Shown here: piece by piece, positions 1 to 11,807 of the stretch
Numbering within the stretch: the stretch's first letter is position 1
Layout: each line of letters opens with the position of its first letter
Source of the DNA: Dactylellina haptotyla
Lineage: Eukaryota > Ascomycota > Orbiliomycetes > Orbiliales > Orbiliaceae
Reading direction: 5' to 3'
Assembly (NCBI GenBank): GCA_031310005.1
Contig: CM062381.1
Location: 1,550,001 to 1,614,000, forward strand
Length of the DNA: 64,000 nucleotides
Notes under the pieces: generated by a model
Seen by the model: the letters and a program-made list of their open reading frames with translations, nothing else
Told to the model about the DNA's origin: nothing
Database searches by the model: none
Program-made: the position numbers and the translations under genes

Positions 1-3000
1 ATCCAACGTTTCCTCACAGAACAGCCTGATCCAAATTTCGAGAATGTTATCGGATATAAGAACAAGAAGTGCTGGCCGCGCGACTCCCGTATGCGCTTAA
101 TGCGTCACGACGTAAATTTGGGCAAGGCTGCTTGGTGGCTACTGGCAAACAGGCTGCCTCGCAGTATTACAACCATCGAATGGGATGAGACGTTTGCTAG
201 CGTATACAGCAGAGATAACCCAAATCTTCTCTTCGCTATGTGTGGTTTCGAAGTCAGAATATTACCAATCTGCCGAAATCAGAACAATGAGTTCCCCGTC
301 AAAGACAGCGTCTGGTCTCTTGTAAACAATTCTTCGAAGGAACGAACTGCCCACGCCTTTTTGAGAGTGACCGAAGAAGACGTTACCAAGTTCAACAATA
401 GAATCCGTCAAATCCTCATGTCTTCGGGATCTACTACGTTCACGAAGATTGCAAATAAATGGAACACAAGTTTGATTGCCTTGTTCACGTATTACCGTGA
501 AGCCGCCATCTCAACTACTGAGCTTCTTGACACTATTGTCAAGTGCGAGAACAAGATTCAAACTCGTGTTAAAATCGGATTGAACTCGAAGATGCCTTCT
601 CGTTTTCCCCCAGCCGTCTTCTATACACCAAAGGAACTTGGAGGTCTGGGTATGATTTCCGGATCCCACATTCTTATTCCCACAAGCGATCGTCGTTGGT
701 CCAAGCAAACCGATACCGGTATCAGCCATTTCCGCGCTGGTATGACCCATGACGAGGATACCCTCATTCCAAATATCTTCCGCTACCTGTCTCCTTGGGA
801 AACGGAATTCATTGACTCCCAGAGAGTTTGGAGTGAGTACGCTATGAAGAGAGCAGAAGCCAACAATGCCGGTCGTCGTTTGACTCTCGAAGATCTGGAG
901 GACTCCTGGGACCGAGGTATTCCTCGTATTAACACTCTGTTCCAAAAGGACCGAAGCACGCTCGCTTTCGACAAAGGCTGGCGTGTTAGGATGATCTTCA
1001 AGCAGTACCAGATGATGCGTTCAGCACCGTTCTGGTGGACATCTGGCCGTCACGACGGAAAGCTCTGGAACCTGAATGCCTACCGAACCGACGTTATCCA
1101 AGCGCTTGGTGGTGTTGAAACCATCTTGGAGCACACTTTATTCAAGGCCACTGCTTTCCCGTCTTGGGAAGGTCTCTTCTGGGAACGAGCGTCTGGTTTC
1201 GAAGAATCCATGAAGTTCAAGAAGTTGACCAACGCCCAGAGATCCGGTTTGAACCAAATTCCCAACCGTCGTTTCACTCTGTGGTGGAGTCCTACAATCA
1301 ATCGTGCCAACGTCTATGTTGGTTTCGTCGTTCAGCTTGATTTGACGGGTATCTTTTTGCATGGTAAAATTCCAACATTAAAGATTTCTTTGATCCAGAT
1401 CTTCAGAGCCCATTTATGGCAGAAGATCCACGAGTCTACTACGTTCGATTTGTGCCAGGTTCTCGATCAAGAGATGGAAGCCTTGGGTATCGAGACTGTG
1501 CAGAAGGAAACCATCCATCCCAGAAAGTCTTACAAGATGAACAGCTCCGCCGCTGATATCTTACTCTTTGCGAATAACAAGTGGCAGGTTTCAAGACCAT
1601 CGCTGCTTCACGATACAAAGGACAACTATGAGACTACCGCCAACAAGTTCTGGGTTGACGTTCAGCTGCGTTACGGAGATTACGACAGTCACGATATTTC
1701 CCGTTACGTTAGAGCCAAGTTCTTGGACTACACGACCGACTCGCTCTCCATCTATCCCGCCCCCACTGGTTGCATGATTGCCATCGATTTGGCCTACAAT
1801 TTGTACGATGCGTACGGCAACTGGTTCCCTGGTATGAAGCAACTTATGCAACAGGCTATGGCAAAGATCATGAAGGCCAACCCAGCCTTGTACGTTTTGC
1901 GTGAACGTATTAGGAAAGGTCTTCAGTTGTATGCTTCAGAGTCGAACCAAGACTTCTTGAACTCCCAGAACTACTCGGAACTGTTCAGCAACCAAATCCA
2001 GCTCTTCATCGACGACTCGAATACTTATCGTGTTACTATTCACAAGACGTTCGAAGGTAACTTGACAACCAAACCTATCAACGGTGCTATCTTCATCTTC
2101 AATCCGAGATCCGGACAGTTGTTCCTGAAGATCATCGTGACTGCGGTTTGGGCTGGTCAGAAGCGTCTCGGTCAGTTGGCCAAATGGAAGACGGCAGAAG
2201 AAGTGGCTGCTCTTATCCGTTCGTTACCCGTTGAAGATCAACCGAAGCAGCTCATCGTCACGAGAAAGGGTTTGCTAGATCCTCTCGAAGTCCACTTGCT
2301 CGATTTCCCAAATATCTCCATCCGTGCGTCTGAGTTGCAGCTTCCTTTCCAAGCTGCGATGAAGATTGAGAAGCTGGGAGACATGATTTTGGCGGCTACG
2401 GAACCACAGATGGTGCTGTTCAACTTGTACGATGATTGGCTCAAATCGATTTCGTCGTATACCGCCTTCTCCCGTCTTATTCTCATTCTGCGTGCGCTCC
2501 ACGTGAACCAAGACAAGACGAAGCTTCTGCTCCGACCGGACAAGACGGTTATCACCCAAGAGCATCACATCTGGCCGTCGCTCAGCGATGAAGATTGGGT
2601 CAAGGTTGAAGTCAGCTTACGTGATCTTATCCTCAACGATTACGGAAAGAAGAACAATGTCAACACCTCTAGTTTGACCAGTTCCGAAGTCCGTGATATC
2701 ATTCTTGGTATGGAGATTTCCGCGCCAAGTCTGCAACGCCAGCAGGCCGCGGAGATGGACAAGCAACAGCAAGAGCAGAAACAACTTACGGCTACGTTGA
2801 CGGAGACGGTGAACGTGCACGGCGACAAGCTGTTGACATACACGACCACCCAGTACGAGCAGGGTGCCTTTGCTTCGAAGACCGAATGGCGGAATCGTGC
2901 CATCGCGGCCAACAACTTGCGCAGCCGGTCCAACAATATCTATATCTCTTCGGATGATCTCGGCGAGAGCAGCAAGTTTACGTACATCATGCCGAAGAAC

Positions 3001-3696
3001 GTGCTCAAAAAGTTCATCATGGTTGCGGATCTTAGGATGCAGGTGGCGGCTTATCTCTACGGCTCCTCGCCGCCGGATAACGATCAGGTCAAGGAGATCA
3101 AATGCTTTGTCATGGTGCCGCAAGTTGGCAATACCACCAGCGTGCAGTTGCCACGACATCTACCGCAACACGAGTACTTGACAAAGGAGCAAGGGCTCGA
3201 GTCGTTGGGATGGATTCACACACAGAGCGGGGCGGAGACGAGCTTCATGAGCGCGTACGACGTCACACAGCATTCCAGGTTGATGGCCACGCATAAGGAG
3301 TGGGACTCAAAGACCATCACGATCGATGTGGCGTTGGTTTCCGGTGCCGTGTCGTTGAGCGCGTGGGGATTGACACCGGGTGGATACGAGTGGGGAGCGC
3401 AGAATAAGGACCCGAGCGGCGGGGACATGCCTCAGGGATTCAAGATGGATTTGGGAGAGAAGTGCCAGTTACTGCTGTCCGACAAGATTCTGGGATACTT
3501 TTTGGTTCCGGAGAATGGAGTGTGGAATTACAGTTTTCTGGGGGCGCAGTTCAGCGATGGTGCGGAGAAGAAGCCGTACCATGTCAAGATTGACACGCCG
3601 TTGCCGTTCTACAACGACTTGCACCGGCCGTTGCATTTCCAGAATTTCAACGAGCTGGAGGACTTGTGGGTCGATCGGAGCGACAATTTCGAGTAA
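1..3696 (+). CDS. PRP8: Pre-mRNA-splicing factor Prp8, C-terminal half (5' end outside window)
   Basis: Prp8 is the central U5 snRNP scaffold that cradles the catalytic RNA core of the spliceosome in the nucleus. The reading frame is open from base 1 and runs 1231 codons to TAA at 3694-3696, roughly the C-terminal half of a ~2330-residue family member. The first ATG at 91 is internal, not a start. I recognise family-typical stretches such as [33 protein letters not shown]-like and [15 protein letters not shown]. Counting from window base 1, the RT thumb and linker come first, an endonuclease-like segment follows, the RNase H-like domain lies at about residues 659-895 ([14 protein letters not shown]), and the Jab1/MPN domain runs from about 993 to the end. 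The MPN region ends in a divergent tail. No intron and no intein-like insertion interrupts this half. COX4 follows 443 bases downstream on the same strand. Confidence 0.97.
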   Translation: MQRFLTEQPDPNFENVIGYKNKKCWPRDSRMRLMRHDVNLGKAAWWLLANRLPRSITTIEWDETFASVYSRDNPNLLFAMCGFEVRILPICRNQNNEFPVKDSVWSLVNNSSKERTAHAFLRVTEEDVTKFNNRIRQILMSSGSTTFTKIANKWNTSLIALFTYYREAAISTTELLDTIVKCENKIQTRVKIGLNSKMPSRFPPAVFYTPKELGGLGMISGSHILIPTSDRRWSKQTDTGISHFRAGMTHDEDTLIPNIFRYLSPWETEFIDSQRVWSEYAMKRAEANNAGRRLTLEDLEDSWDRGIPRINTLFQKDRSTLAFDKGWRVRMIFKQYQMMRSAPFWWTSGRHDGKLWNLNAYRTDVIQALGGVETILEHTLFKATAFPSWEGLFWERASGFEESMKFKKLTNAQRSGLNQIPNRRFTLWWSPTINRANVYVGFVVQLDLTGIFLHGKIPTLKISLIQIFRAHLWQKIHESTTFDLCQVLDQEMEALGIETVQKETIHPRKSYKMNSSAADILLFANNKWQVSRPSLLHDTKDNYETTANKFWVDVQLRYGDYDSHDISRYVRAKFLDYTTDSLSIYPAPTGCMIAIDLAYNLYDAYGNWFPGMKQLMQQAMAKIMKANPALYVLRERIRKGLQLYASESNQDFLNSQNYSELFSNQIQLFIDDSNTYRVTIHKTFEGNLTTKPINGAIFIFNPRSGQLFLKIIVTAVWAGQKRLGQLAKWKTAEEVAALIRSLPVEDQPKQLIVTRKGLLDPLEVHLLDFPNISIRASELQLPFQAAMKIEKLGDMILAATEPQMVLFNLYDDWLKSISSYTAFSRLILILRALHVNQDKTKLLLRPDKTVITQEHHIWPSLSDEDWVKVEVSLRDLILNDYGKKNNVNTSSLTSSEVRDIILGMEISAPSLQRQQAAEMDKQQQEQKQLTATLTETVNVHGDKLLTYTTTQYEQGAFASKTEWRNRAIAANNLRSRSNNIYISSDDLGESSKFTYIMPKNVLKKFIMVADLRMQVAAYLYGSSPPDNDQVKEIKCFVMVPQVGNTTSVQLPRHLPQHEYLTKEQGLESLGWIHTQSGAETSFMSAYDVTQHSRLMATHKEWDSKTITIDVALVSGAVSLSAWGLTPGGYEWGAQNKDPSGGDMPQGFKMDLGEKCQLLLSDKILGYFLVPENGVWNYSFLGAQFSDGAEKKPYHVKIDTPLPFYNDLHRPLHFQNFNELEDLWVDRSDNFE

Positions 3697-4139
3697 AAGT
3701 CTGCTTTGGAAGGGGGATGAATTCTGTCTGTTTTTATATACGTTTCTTTTTTTCAATTGTTATGAGCTTTTACGGCGTATGAGAATGAGATTGTTCCGCT
3801 GTAGTTAAAGTGTACCATATATAATCCAGTAATAGCAAAACTTATGATATCCACCATCTCGACGACGGATAGCGCGTACGTGTGCCGAAGAATAGTCTCA
3901 TGTTGAAGTCAGGCCACCTTCGGACGGGCTTTGTGTTGTTTGGAGCGGGCCTTCCGAAGCGTCATAATTTTTGACGTCCGACCAACCAGAAAACACCCGA
4001 AACCAAAAGACGACACAACCACAAGCAAAAAGTCCCCAAGTCCGCCTCTCCACTCCACCGAACGCTTCCCGGATACGCTACACACGCTCAATTGGAGGAT
4101 ACACACCCGCTTCCGGAATAGATACACGCCGTGTCCACG
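3697..4139. other. Intergenic: PRP8 3' UTR and COX4 upstream region
   Basis: This stretch contains the PRP8 3' end, with T-rich tracts near 3733-3760 and an AT-rich patch near 3815-3850, and then the COX4 5' region. Small open frames here lack any recognisable protein pattern. I see no RNA gene. Confidence 0.6.
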
Positions 4140-5235
4140 ATGTTTTCGAGATCAGTTATCGCTGCTGCCCGCCGCGCTGCCGTGGCGCCGACGTTCAGGC
4201 CGGTTGCGAGGAGGGCCTTTTCGGCGAGTGTTGTTGCGAGTACGTGCTATCTATATCCAATTCACCCCCGAGGCATCGTCTGCTGCATCGTGTGAGGTTG
4301 TAGAAGAGAAGGCACGCAGCTGGTGGTTATGATGCGAGGGGGAGGAGGGGGGTTGACTGAGACGATATTGGATGGATATATCGGGAGCTATATTTTAGCG
4401 GAGAACTCTGACGGCTAACGATATATATTGGAATATTCTTATAGGAGGAGGTGGCGGCAAGCACCACGCTGAGTCCCACGAAACCGGACCGGGATCGCTC
4501 AAGCCTCTTTCTGGTACGCCCTTATTAACCTCCGAATATACGATTCAATGGCTGCTATCCGCCATTGCCTGCTAGATACAAGTCTCTGAGCGAGTTTCAT
4601 CTGACAATTTTGGTTTTCAAAACGGGTGTAGAGATCAAATCCCCCTCCGATCTGTTCGGTCCAGGAGCCCAGCCTGGTACTGTCCCCACGGATCTGGAAC
4701 AGGCTACAGGTTTGGAGCGTCTTGAAATCTTGGGAAAGATGGAGGGTGTCGATATCTTTGATATGAAGCCATTGGATGCCAGCCGTATGGGAACTATGGA
4801 GAACCCAATTATCGCTAAGGGCTACGGTGAAGAGCAGTATGTGTTTTCTTGCTACGGGTATTTCGGGAGGATGTTGCTAATATAACGATTATAGCTACGT
4901 CGGATGCACTGGTTTCCCAGCTGTATGTTCACACTCAACGTACCATATTGTATGGAAGTGGTGATTGGGTTTAACTTGAGATATTTTTGATATAGGACTC
5001 CCACGTCACCATGTGGCTGACTCTTTCCCGCGATCGACCTCTTGAGCGATGTACCGAGTGCGGAAACGTGATCAAGATGGAATACGTCGGACCAGAAGAC
5101 GCGCGTATGTCACGATCAAATATACCCATATAGTGGGCTTGCAGTTACTAATCGCGTTTTGATATAGACTCCGACGCTCAACCGGATGCGAAGACTATGG
5201 CTGACTTTGTCAAGCCAGAGTACTACTACAACTAA
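4140..5235 (+). CDS. COX4: Cytochrome c oxidase subunit 4 (zinc-binding subunit, mammalian COX5B homologue), mitochondrial
   Basis: This nuclear-encoded subunit of respiratory complex IV is imported into mitochondria and sits on the matrix side. I assemble six exons: 4140-4239, 4445-4513, 4632-4836, 4895-4922, 4996-5104 and 5168-5235. They encode 192 residues, and all phases agree across GT-AG introns of 205, 118, 58, 73 and 63 nt. The N-terminus is an Arg/Ala-rich presequence (MFSRSVIAAARRAAVAP). The family zinc ligands are visible: Cys in VGCTGFPA, His in DSHVTMW, and the Cys pair in ERCTECG. Conserved blocks GLERLEILGKMEG and NPIIAKGYGEE precede them. Exon 4 is a 28-nt microexon that carries the first zinc Cys. 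The chain ends VKPEYYYN. PRP8 lies upstream and TIM50 downstream, both on the + strand. Identity is firm; exact exon 1 and exon 2 borders are inferred. Confidence 0.93.
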
Positions 5236-6087
5236 ACAGTAGCCTTTACCAACTATCTTGTTCCATGATTCTTTTTGTATAAAGCGGTGGCGGCAGTAGT
5301 GACGGTGGATTAGAGGTGAACGAGCGAAATAAATGTGAATATTTGTCTGTTCTGGTTTTTTTCTATAGTTTTATTTCTATTCTTTTGAAGTACCTCTTGT
5401 ATATGCTTCTCAAAACAAAAATACAAACGAAGTGTACAAACATAACCTATCCAATGCGATGGACCATCTGGTGACATGATGATATGATATGATATGATAA
5501 GATGTATCGTATTTACGGGACAATCACTTCACCTAATCTTGTCGAGAATCGGTGACTGTTCTTTGGGAATACGAGTGGCTTCCTTCTCCCCACGGTACCC
5601 GTCCCCTCGCCCGCCCCGAAGAGCAGACGGGAGGCCGGATATCAATCAAGTCAACCTGGCAATGTTGGGTGCAACTTATCAGGCCAAATTTCGAGGGTGT
5701 CAACTTTCAAAGGAGAGAAAAGGAAGAGAAGAGTTTTCAAGATGCGGTCGCGCGCCGGACCCAATTTATAGCCGGGATTCTCTTCAGAAGGGTTTTTTTG
5801 GGGTCTTGGCTACCTTTTTTTTTTTGATTTTCCTAGTAATTTTTTCTCGGGGCGGGTTGGCCCAAACGGGAAGGGCAGCAGAATTAAACGTGGGACCACT
5901 TTGGACGTCATCTCTTCGACCTCATCGAAACATTCGCACTCGAACAGCGGAGATTGCACTGTTGCTCCGCCTGCCGGGTTACACTGACCGCATCTGACGC
6001 TCGTTATACAGCTCCCGGAGACATTTCCAGTCCGAATCATCAAATCGAAGACCTCGCCTTCGACCGCTGGAGGCGGCAACCGGCCGA
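5236..6087. other. Intergenic between COX4 and TIM50
   Basis: The COX4 3' UTR occupies the start. A short GATAT-type pentamer repeat lies at about 5476-5501, and a T12-like run near 5813-5826 sits in the presumed TIM50 promoter. Open frames across 5494-5997 have no protein-family character and I do not call them. Confidence 0.6.
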
Positions 6088-7775
6088 ATGCTCGCTGCAA
6101 AGATGATGGCGGGGCGCCTGCTGCTGCGGACCCCGCCGCTGGCCTCGACGCCAATTACCTCGTCGCTCTCCCTCTCGACCTCTTCGAGCAGACTGTATTC
6201 CACATCCATACTGCGTGCATCGATACGAAACAAACAGACATGGCCCCTCCTGCCGTTATCACAGATCGCAAACCGAAGAACCTACGCTACAGAGAAGGGC
6301 CCTAGGGACCAAGCTCCTGAGTCTACTACCAGAACCCGTCGTCCCATGTACTCGTCACTAGATGACATCCCTCAGTCCAAAGATACACCGGAACCAACTG
6401 AAGCTCCAGAAGGATCGGTTCCCAAATTCGATCCCCGTACCCTTCTCGACCAAGGCATTCCACCCACCCCAGACCAATACAATACCACCTTGTCCACCAA
6501 ACCTGATCCCACCTCCTCAGAACGTTCCCGCGACCCCGTGAAGGCTTCACAATCTCGAGGATCCGGTGGTGGAAATCGTGAATATGTCTCTTCTACGGAC
6601 CGTAAACGAGACCGTCTAGCTTCTGCCGTCCTCATTGGCTTCCTCGTCGGTGGCATCGGTGGCGTTGTCTTCCTCGGCCGCAACTGGGAGACCCAAGAGG
6701 AGATTGATGCCCATCCGGAGGAACCGAACGGCTGGGGTCTCATGCTCTTCTACAACCGTGTCTACGCCCGCCTGAACGAAGTCCTGGACTACTACAACCT
6801 CCCCAACGGCGAAAAACTCCTCCCGGATTTCACACGAGACACATACCGACCTTACACGCTGGTGATTTCGCTCGAAGACATGCTGGTTCATTCCGAGTGG
6901 ACCCGTGAGCACGGCTGGCGGACGGCAAAACGCCCAGGCGCCGAATACTTCCTCACCTACCTCTCCCAGTACTACGAAATCGTCATCTTCACCTCCCAAC
7001 CAAACGTCATGGCGGGCCCGATAGTCGCCAAACTCGACCCCTTCCGGATGCACCAGCAGCTGTTCCGCGAGGCGACAAAGTACAAGCGCGGGAAATATAT
7101 CAAGGATCTGACGTATTTGAACCGCGATCTGTCGAAAGTGATCATGCTGGACACGAAGCCCGAAGCCTGGACCGACCAGCCGGAGAACGCGATCAAGATG
7201 AAGCCGTGGAAGGGGAACCCGAGGGATAAAGAGCTTGTGGCGTTGATTCCCTTCCTGGAGTTTATCGCTGCGATGGGCCATGTCGACCTACGTGAGGATT
7301 TGAAGACTTTCCCGGAAGGGTCGCACATTCCCACCGAATTCGCCAAGAGGGATGCTATTGCCCGGGCGGAGTTGAGGAAGAAACTCGACGATGAGAGGAA
7401 AAGCAAGAAAGGGGGTGGTGCTGGCGGTGACTTTTTGGCAAGTCTGTTAGGGTTGAAACCCACTCAGCCGAAGGAAGAGAAGCTACCGCAGGATTTGGTC
7501 AGAGAGAGGGGACAGCAGTGGTACGATGAGGTTACCAGGACGTTCAAGGAGCATGGAGCCGAGTATCTGGAGGCAGATAGAAAGGCTCAGGAAGAGATGA
7601 TGGCCGGAATGAAGACCAGTCTGTCCAAGATACTTACAGAGGTAAGCTTTCAATCTAATATCACAGCAATTAACTTTTTTATGTTAACTTGATTACACAG
7701 GGAATGCCACAACCACAATTCCCTCCGTTACCAGAACAGCAGCAGCAGCAGCCGCAACCTGGCCAAAAGAAATAG
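6088..7775 (+). CDS. TIM50: Mitochondrial import inner membrane translocase subunit Tim50
   Basis: Tim50 is the presequence receptor of the TIM23 complex. It is anchored in the inner membrane with its main domain in the intermembrane space. Two exons, 6088-7641 and 7701-7775, give 542 residues; the intron is phase 0 (GTAAGC...ACACAG). A Ser/Arg-rich presequence (first ~60 residues) is followed by a disordered Pro/Ser/Thr segment, then a transmembrane helix at about 177-196 (SAVLIGFLVGGIGGVVF). The FCP1/NIF-type fold lies at about 254-400. The phosphatase DxDxT signature is degenerate (SLEDML at 261-266), as is usual for Tim50, so the domain is a binding module rather than an enzyme. The C-terminus carries a short Q5 run. 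ATG at 6088 has in-frame alternatives at residues 6 and 7. The gene is convergent with the sestrin-like gene. Confidence 0.95.
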
Positions 7776-8607
7776 AGAGGGTTCCCGACGAGCCTTCCAC
7801 ATCTGTACTATATACTACGACCTAACCTTCTACAACGTCCTATAAACGATCTCTTTCGGCATTGGTGGAAACCCCTCCACTCTTCAATACTCTTTTTCCA
7901 TCTTGGTTTTTTCCTTTTCGAAATTCTTTCTTTACATATGTATATATATATCGATACCGATTTATTACTTATTTCACAAAAAATGAGAGGGTTATTCGAG
8001 CTCACGCTTCCATCCTCCCTTTTCGCCGCATTTTCTTTCGTTGCTTCTGGGTGTATATATCAAGAATTTGGTCAAGTTCATCTAACTTTATATAAATTCC
8101 AAATAAATTACCATATGGGGTTCGTAGATTAAAAGGAAAGAGAAAAAAATAACTTTTTTGGATTTTTAGTAAAAAGACTTTCAAAGAGCAAAGGCAAAAT
8201 GAAATAAAAACCAAAAAAAAAGAGAAAGGAGATATTAGTATATAAATAACAGTCGCTGATAAGAGTGTTATCAATGATATATGCCCGCTAAACCCAAGGG
8301 TATCAGATCTCGCGATACTGTACAATAATATGCTTCAAAAAATCCAGATATTCCAACGTGAGAAAGCATAGAAAAAAAGAAAGCAACAAAACAATCCACC
8401 TCTTTCGCTCATTGAAATCGCTTTTTCAGAAGAATCAACGTATGCCCTATCCAGCTAATCCATGTCGTAATATAAAAATGAAAATAATAATAAATTGCGG
8501 CCGTTTCATCGTGTCTTTAATGATCTTTTGTTCTTTTTTATTCCGTTGTTTTCTTCTATTCTTTTTCTTCTGTTTTTTTGTGACGGATTTGGTTCATCTG
8601 TTTAAAT
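7776..8607. other. Convergent intergenic region (TIM50 / sestrin-like 3' ends)
   Basis: This is an AT-rich stretch between two converging 3' ends, with A-rich and T-rich runs consistent with 3' UTRs on both strands. I see no gene or RNA here. Confidence 0.6.
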
Positions 8608-11600
8608 TCAGTACCTCGACTCCCTGTACTCGCAAACTGCCTTGATCCCATACAACAGCTCGCCCATAAACCTTGCCTGCGTCGCCAACAGCGCCATGAG
8701 AACCGTATCCTCACTCTTCAATCCCATCCCGACGCCCTTCCAATCTCTGATACTGACCAGCTCCGGCTGCTCGCATATCCGCCGCAAGAATACCCGCGCG
8801 CCCTTGCGCAGGTAAAACTTGATATGGCTGTACGAGTAGTCGTCCTTCTGGATACCCAGCAACCTCAGCGAGTAAAACCACACCGCCTCCCGAAGCGGCT
8901 TGACATCCACGACGCCACCGCCGTTTACTCCATCCTTTGCCTGTTGGCCATCTGGTTGCGGTGGGTGGTGGAACGTTTCGATGGGGGACTGCAGACGCGA
9001 ATTTGGGGTGTAGAATGATTCGCCGTGGTGGAGGAGATGGGCTGAGGGCGGTTCTGCATCGAAGATTCCGAATTCCGGTGGTGGATGGCCGATGATGCTG
9101 CCCACGCGGCTCGCGCGGCCGCTGCCCGGGGTTTGGAGGTACCCGCCTTGCTGGTGGTGATTATTTTGGCTATGATGCTGAGATTGGGATGATTCTTCGT
9201 CGGCCATATCTTCGGTGATTCTTTTCACGGAGCGGAAGTGGTTGTCGAGGATGTCCTCGAGGCCTTCGACGTATTCACCGATCACCTCGCACGCGTGGCG
9301 TTCCCAGTCGAATTCCTCCATGGGGAGGAAGGAGTATTCTTCGCTGTTTAGGTTGAATTCCTCGTGGAACCCGGAGTCGTTTACACCTGCGATACCGGTT
9401 TTGGAAGGGGATTGGAGGAAGCGGTTGTTTTCTTCCGAGAAGACGTTAACGGGAATCTGTTCGTTTAGGGATTTCGCAGATGCTTCAACGAGGGATGATG
9501 TTGATGATGAAGGGGAGAGGAAAAATTCACGACCTGCGCCGAGTGGGTATTGCGAGATGCTGGAGACTGGGATGTAGCTTCCCGGGGCAGATAGGGATGT
9601 GGCGAGAGCTGGAGGGAGGGCGTCTTCAGCTGTGACGCAGTCTTCGAAGGATTTACGACGTTTTTGCAACTTCAGATATCGCTGTTCGCCGTTACGGAAT
9701 GTTTGAGCGAGCGGGGAAGCGTCGCTAGATGCTGGAATCGAGCCAGTGGGTGTCTTGAGCCACTTGTCCGGGGAGCCTGAACTGCCTTCCTCATTTCCTG
9801 ACATGCTCATTTGTTGGCGTTTACGAGTGAGTAGGGAGATTCCGGGGGACGGGGTCCGTGGCACTTCGAGTCTCTTCATGTCGTTTGAGTGGTTTTCCTT
9901 GTCGGCGGCATCTCTGGGGTGTTTGGATGGGATTGTGAGGTATGGGATAATAGATAAACCAGTGTTTTTGATCGAACCGATAGTGCCACCGGGAAGATCT
10001 ACTTCAGGTACTAATCCGCATGCGAGTGCGAAGCCGGATTGTGCGTGGTAGTAGGAAAGAATACACATCGCTAGCACGACCTCAGAAGTAGACCAGTTGT
10101 CGGACGGGTCGTCGGAAGGAGAGTTCGATCCCTTGATGAGTTCCTGCACGTCTTCGTGAACAAGCCTCCAAGGTTGGTGTGCCAATAAGGTATTGAGTTT
10201 TGCGATTCTTTGGAGTTTCCTGGGAGCATATTCCAATCCTCGAAGCCATGTCTTGTTACCACCGTAGTCAAGGAAAGAGCGCGAGAGTAGCGAGATGTAG
10301 TACTGGCATTTGTGTTCGGCCGCAGCAAGAATACCGATATACAGCCTCCAGGTTCTCGACAGTGCGCTCCCCGGTCTGCTGATCAGGCCATCTACGGTTT
10401 CCATGTTATCCCGCGCAAAGTTCGGATAAAACGATAGGATCTTGTTCAGGTTTGTAACCCTCCCGTAAGACTTCCAGGCCATTTTGTGAAGAGCATGAAC
10501 TTCGTGTGATGCAGGTTTCGATATCATCCCACTCTGCAATGTTCCCTGGGAGGTAGAATGCTTTCTTATCCGTCGTTCTCGTACCGCTGCTGGTTGGCTG
10601 AATATGTCGTTCCCGGAAGGTGGAGATAACGGGGTCCCACGATCAGAGTTCGATCCTATAAAACCGAGAGATCGGTCGTAGCGTCTATTGTTCCTATACG
10701 ACATGCTATTGCTTACACCACGCCCTCGCGATCTCGACCGTCCGTGGAACGTGTGAAACGAGCGACCCGGGATCGTGATGGACCCTGTACCGGACATATC
10801 GTTGTCGTTGATGGGGGATATCGGAACCTCGTCCTCATCTTCGGAGTTGTCTTGTGGATCATTTGTATTATTGCTATCCGTCCTCATCATCGCGTTGAAC
10901 TTGTTCAGGCCGATAGTCTCATTCATTGGGATCAACTTTGACGGGCCCATCGTAACAGGTTCCACCAACTGAATACCGTTGTTCTGCGATTTCATTAGTT
11001 GGCTTCCTGATCTATACGTAAAAAGTGATTCCAGTATATAGAAGCACTTACCGCGACCTTTTTGAGAACGGACCGACAGTTTACCCGAACATCTTTGTGA
11101 GGACAGTCCATGGAAAGCCGTAACAGTGTTAGGTAATAATTATCCAGATTCTTCTTCATCTCGTGCACCGTCAGCACCTCATCCTTCAAATCTTCGAGCC
11201 GCATTCGATCATCCGGACCCAACACACTCTCGAAAAACCCTAGAACGAAAGTACTGTACGATATCGTAAACGTCGGCGATATGAAATCCGATCTTTCGTC
11301 ACTATCGTCTCCGAAGCCTGAATCGTACGTCGGGGTAAGCGGTACGTCTATCGGACTTCTACTCGCAGAAACTATCCTTGGGTCGGAATCCCCATCGAAA
11401 TCGTCGAATACATCGTCAAATTCTAGGCCGAGCTTTGATGACGACTCCCGCTTTAGATTTCTATGCGCTACGAAACTGGCGCGAGGGCTATCGTTTAAGG
11501 CTTGGTGGAGGGGTCGGAATCCGCCTATCGGTGTCGAGTGGCCTGGGATGTCCTTAGTGTGGCGTAGATAATAGCGGGTCCATTCCTCCACGAGAGAGCC

Positions 11601-11807
11601 GATGGCTCCCAGCACAGCTAATCTTGTGTGTCGGTCTTCTCTATGGAGGCAGCTAAACAGCAGGTTGCGTGCGAACGAGCAGGATGGTGTCTCAGCGACA
11701 TCTTCGTATTCCGCTATTTTTTGTGTTAGCTTAATATGTCTGACGCTTGTTCGAACACAAGGTAGCCGCCATCGTGGAACATGTTTCTACTCACAATGCT
11801 TAGACAT
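8608..11807 (-). CDS. Sestrin-like protein (PA26/sestrin fold) with long disordered insertions
   Basis: Animal sestrins bind GATOR2, and SESN2 senses leucine for TORC1 control; their N-terminal domain also resembles alkylhydroperoxidases. I assemble three exons: 11795-11807 (only 13 nt), 11052-11713 and 8608-10983, giving 1016 residues. Introns of 81 and 68 nt have branch sites GCTAAC and CTAATG. Sestrin-specific blocks are ILAAAEHKCQYY, NKTWLRGLEYAPRKLQ, NTLLAHQPWRL, LSYYHAQSGFALACG, and a C-terminal part including GIQKDDYSY and ARFMGELLYGIKAV. Aligned with human SESN2, R923, D939-D940 and E983 match R390, D406-D407 and E451. C451 and Y453 match C125 and Y127, but L458 replaces H132. Ser/Gln/His-rich insertions (about residues 570-770 and 820-920) explain the length, about twice that of animal sestrins. 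An ATG at 10995 in the third reading segment falls inside intron 2 and is not the start. Confidence 0.85.

Noticed and set aside
2617-3159. 180-codon minus-strand open frame inside PRP8
   Set aside because: It lies antisense to strongly conserved coding sequence and has the composition expected of a frame shadow.
1-3696. A PRP8 intein
   Set aside because: The frame is continuous and collinear with intein-free Prp8 proteins, with no extra block carrying intein splicing motifs in this half. The upstream half is not visible.
10984-10995. Start of the sestrin-like protein at ATG 10995
   Set aside because: The ATG overlaps the branch-site/acceptor region of intron 2, and conserved sestrin-like sequence continues upstream in exon 2.
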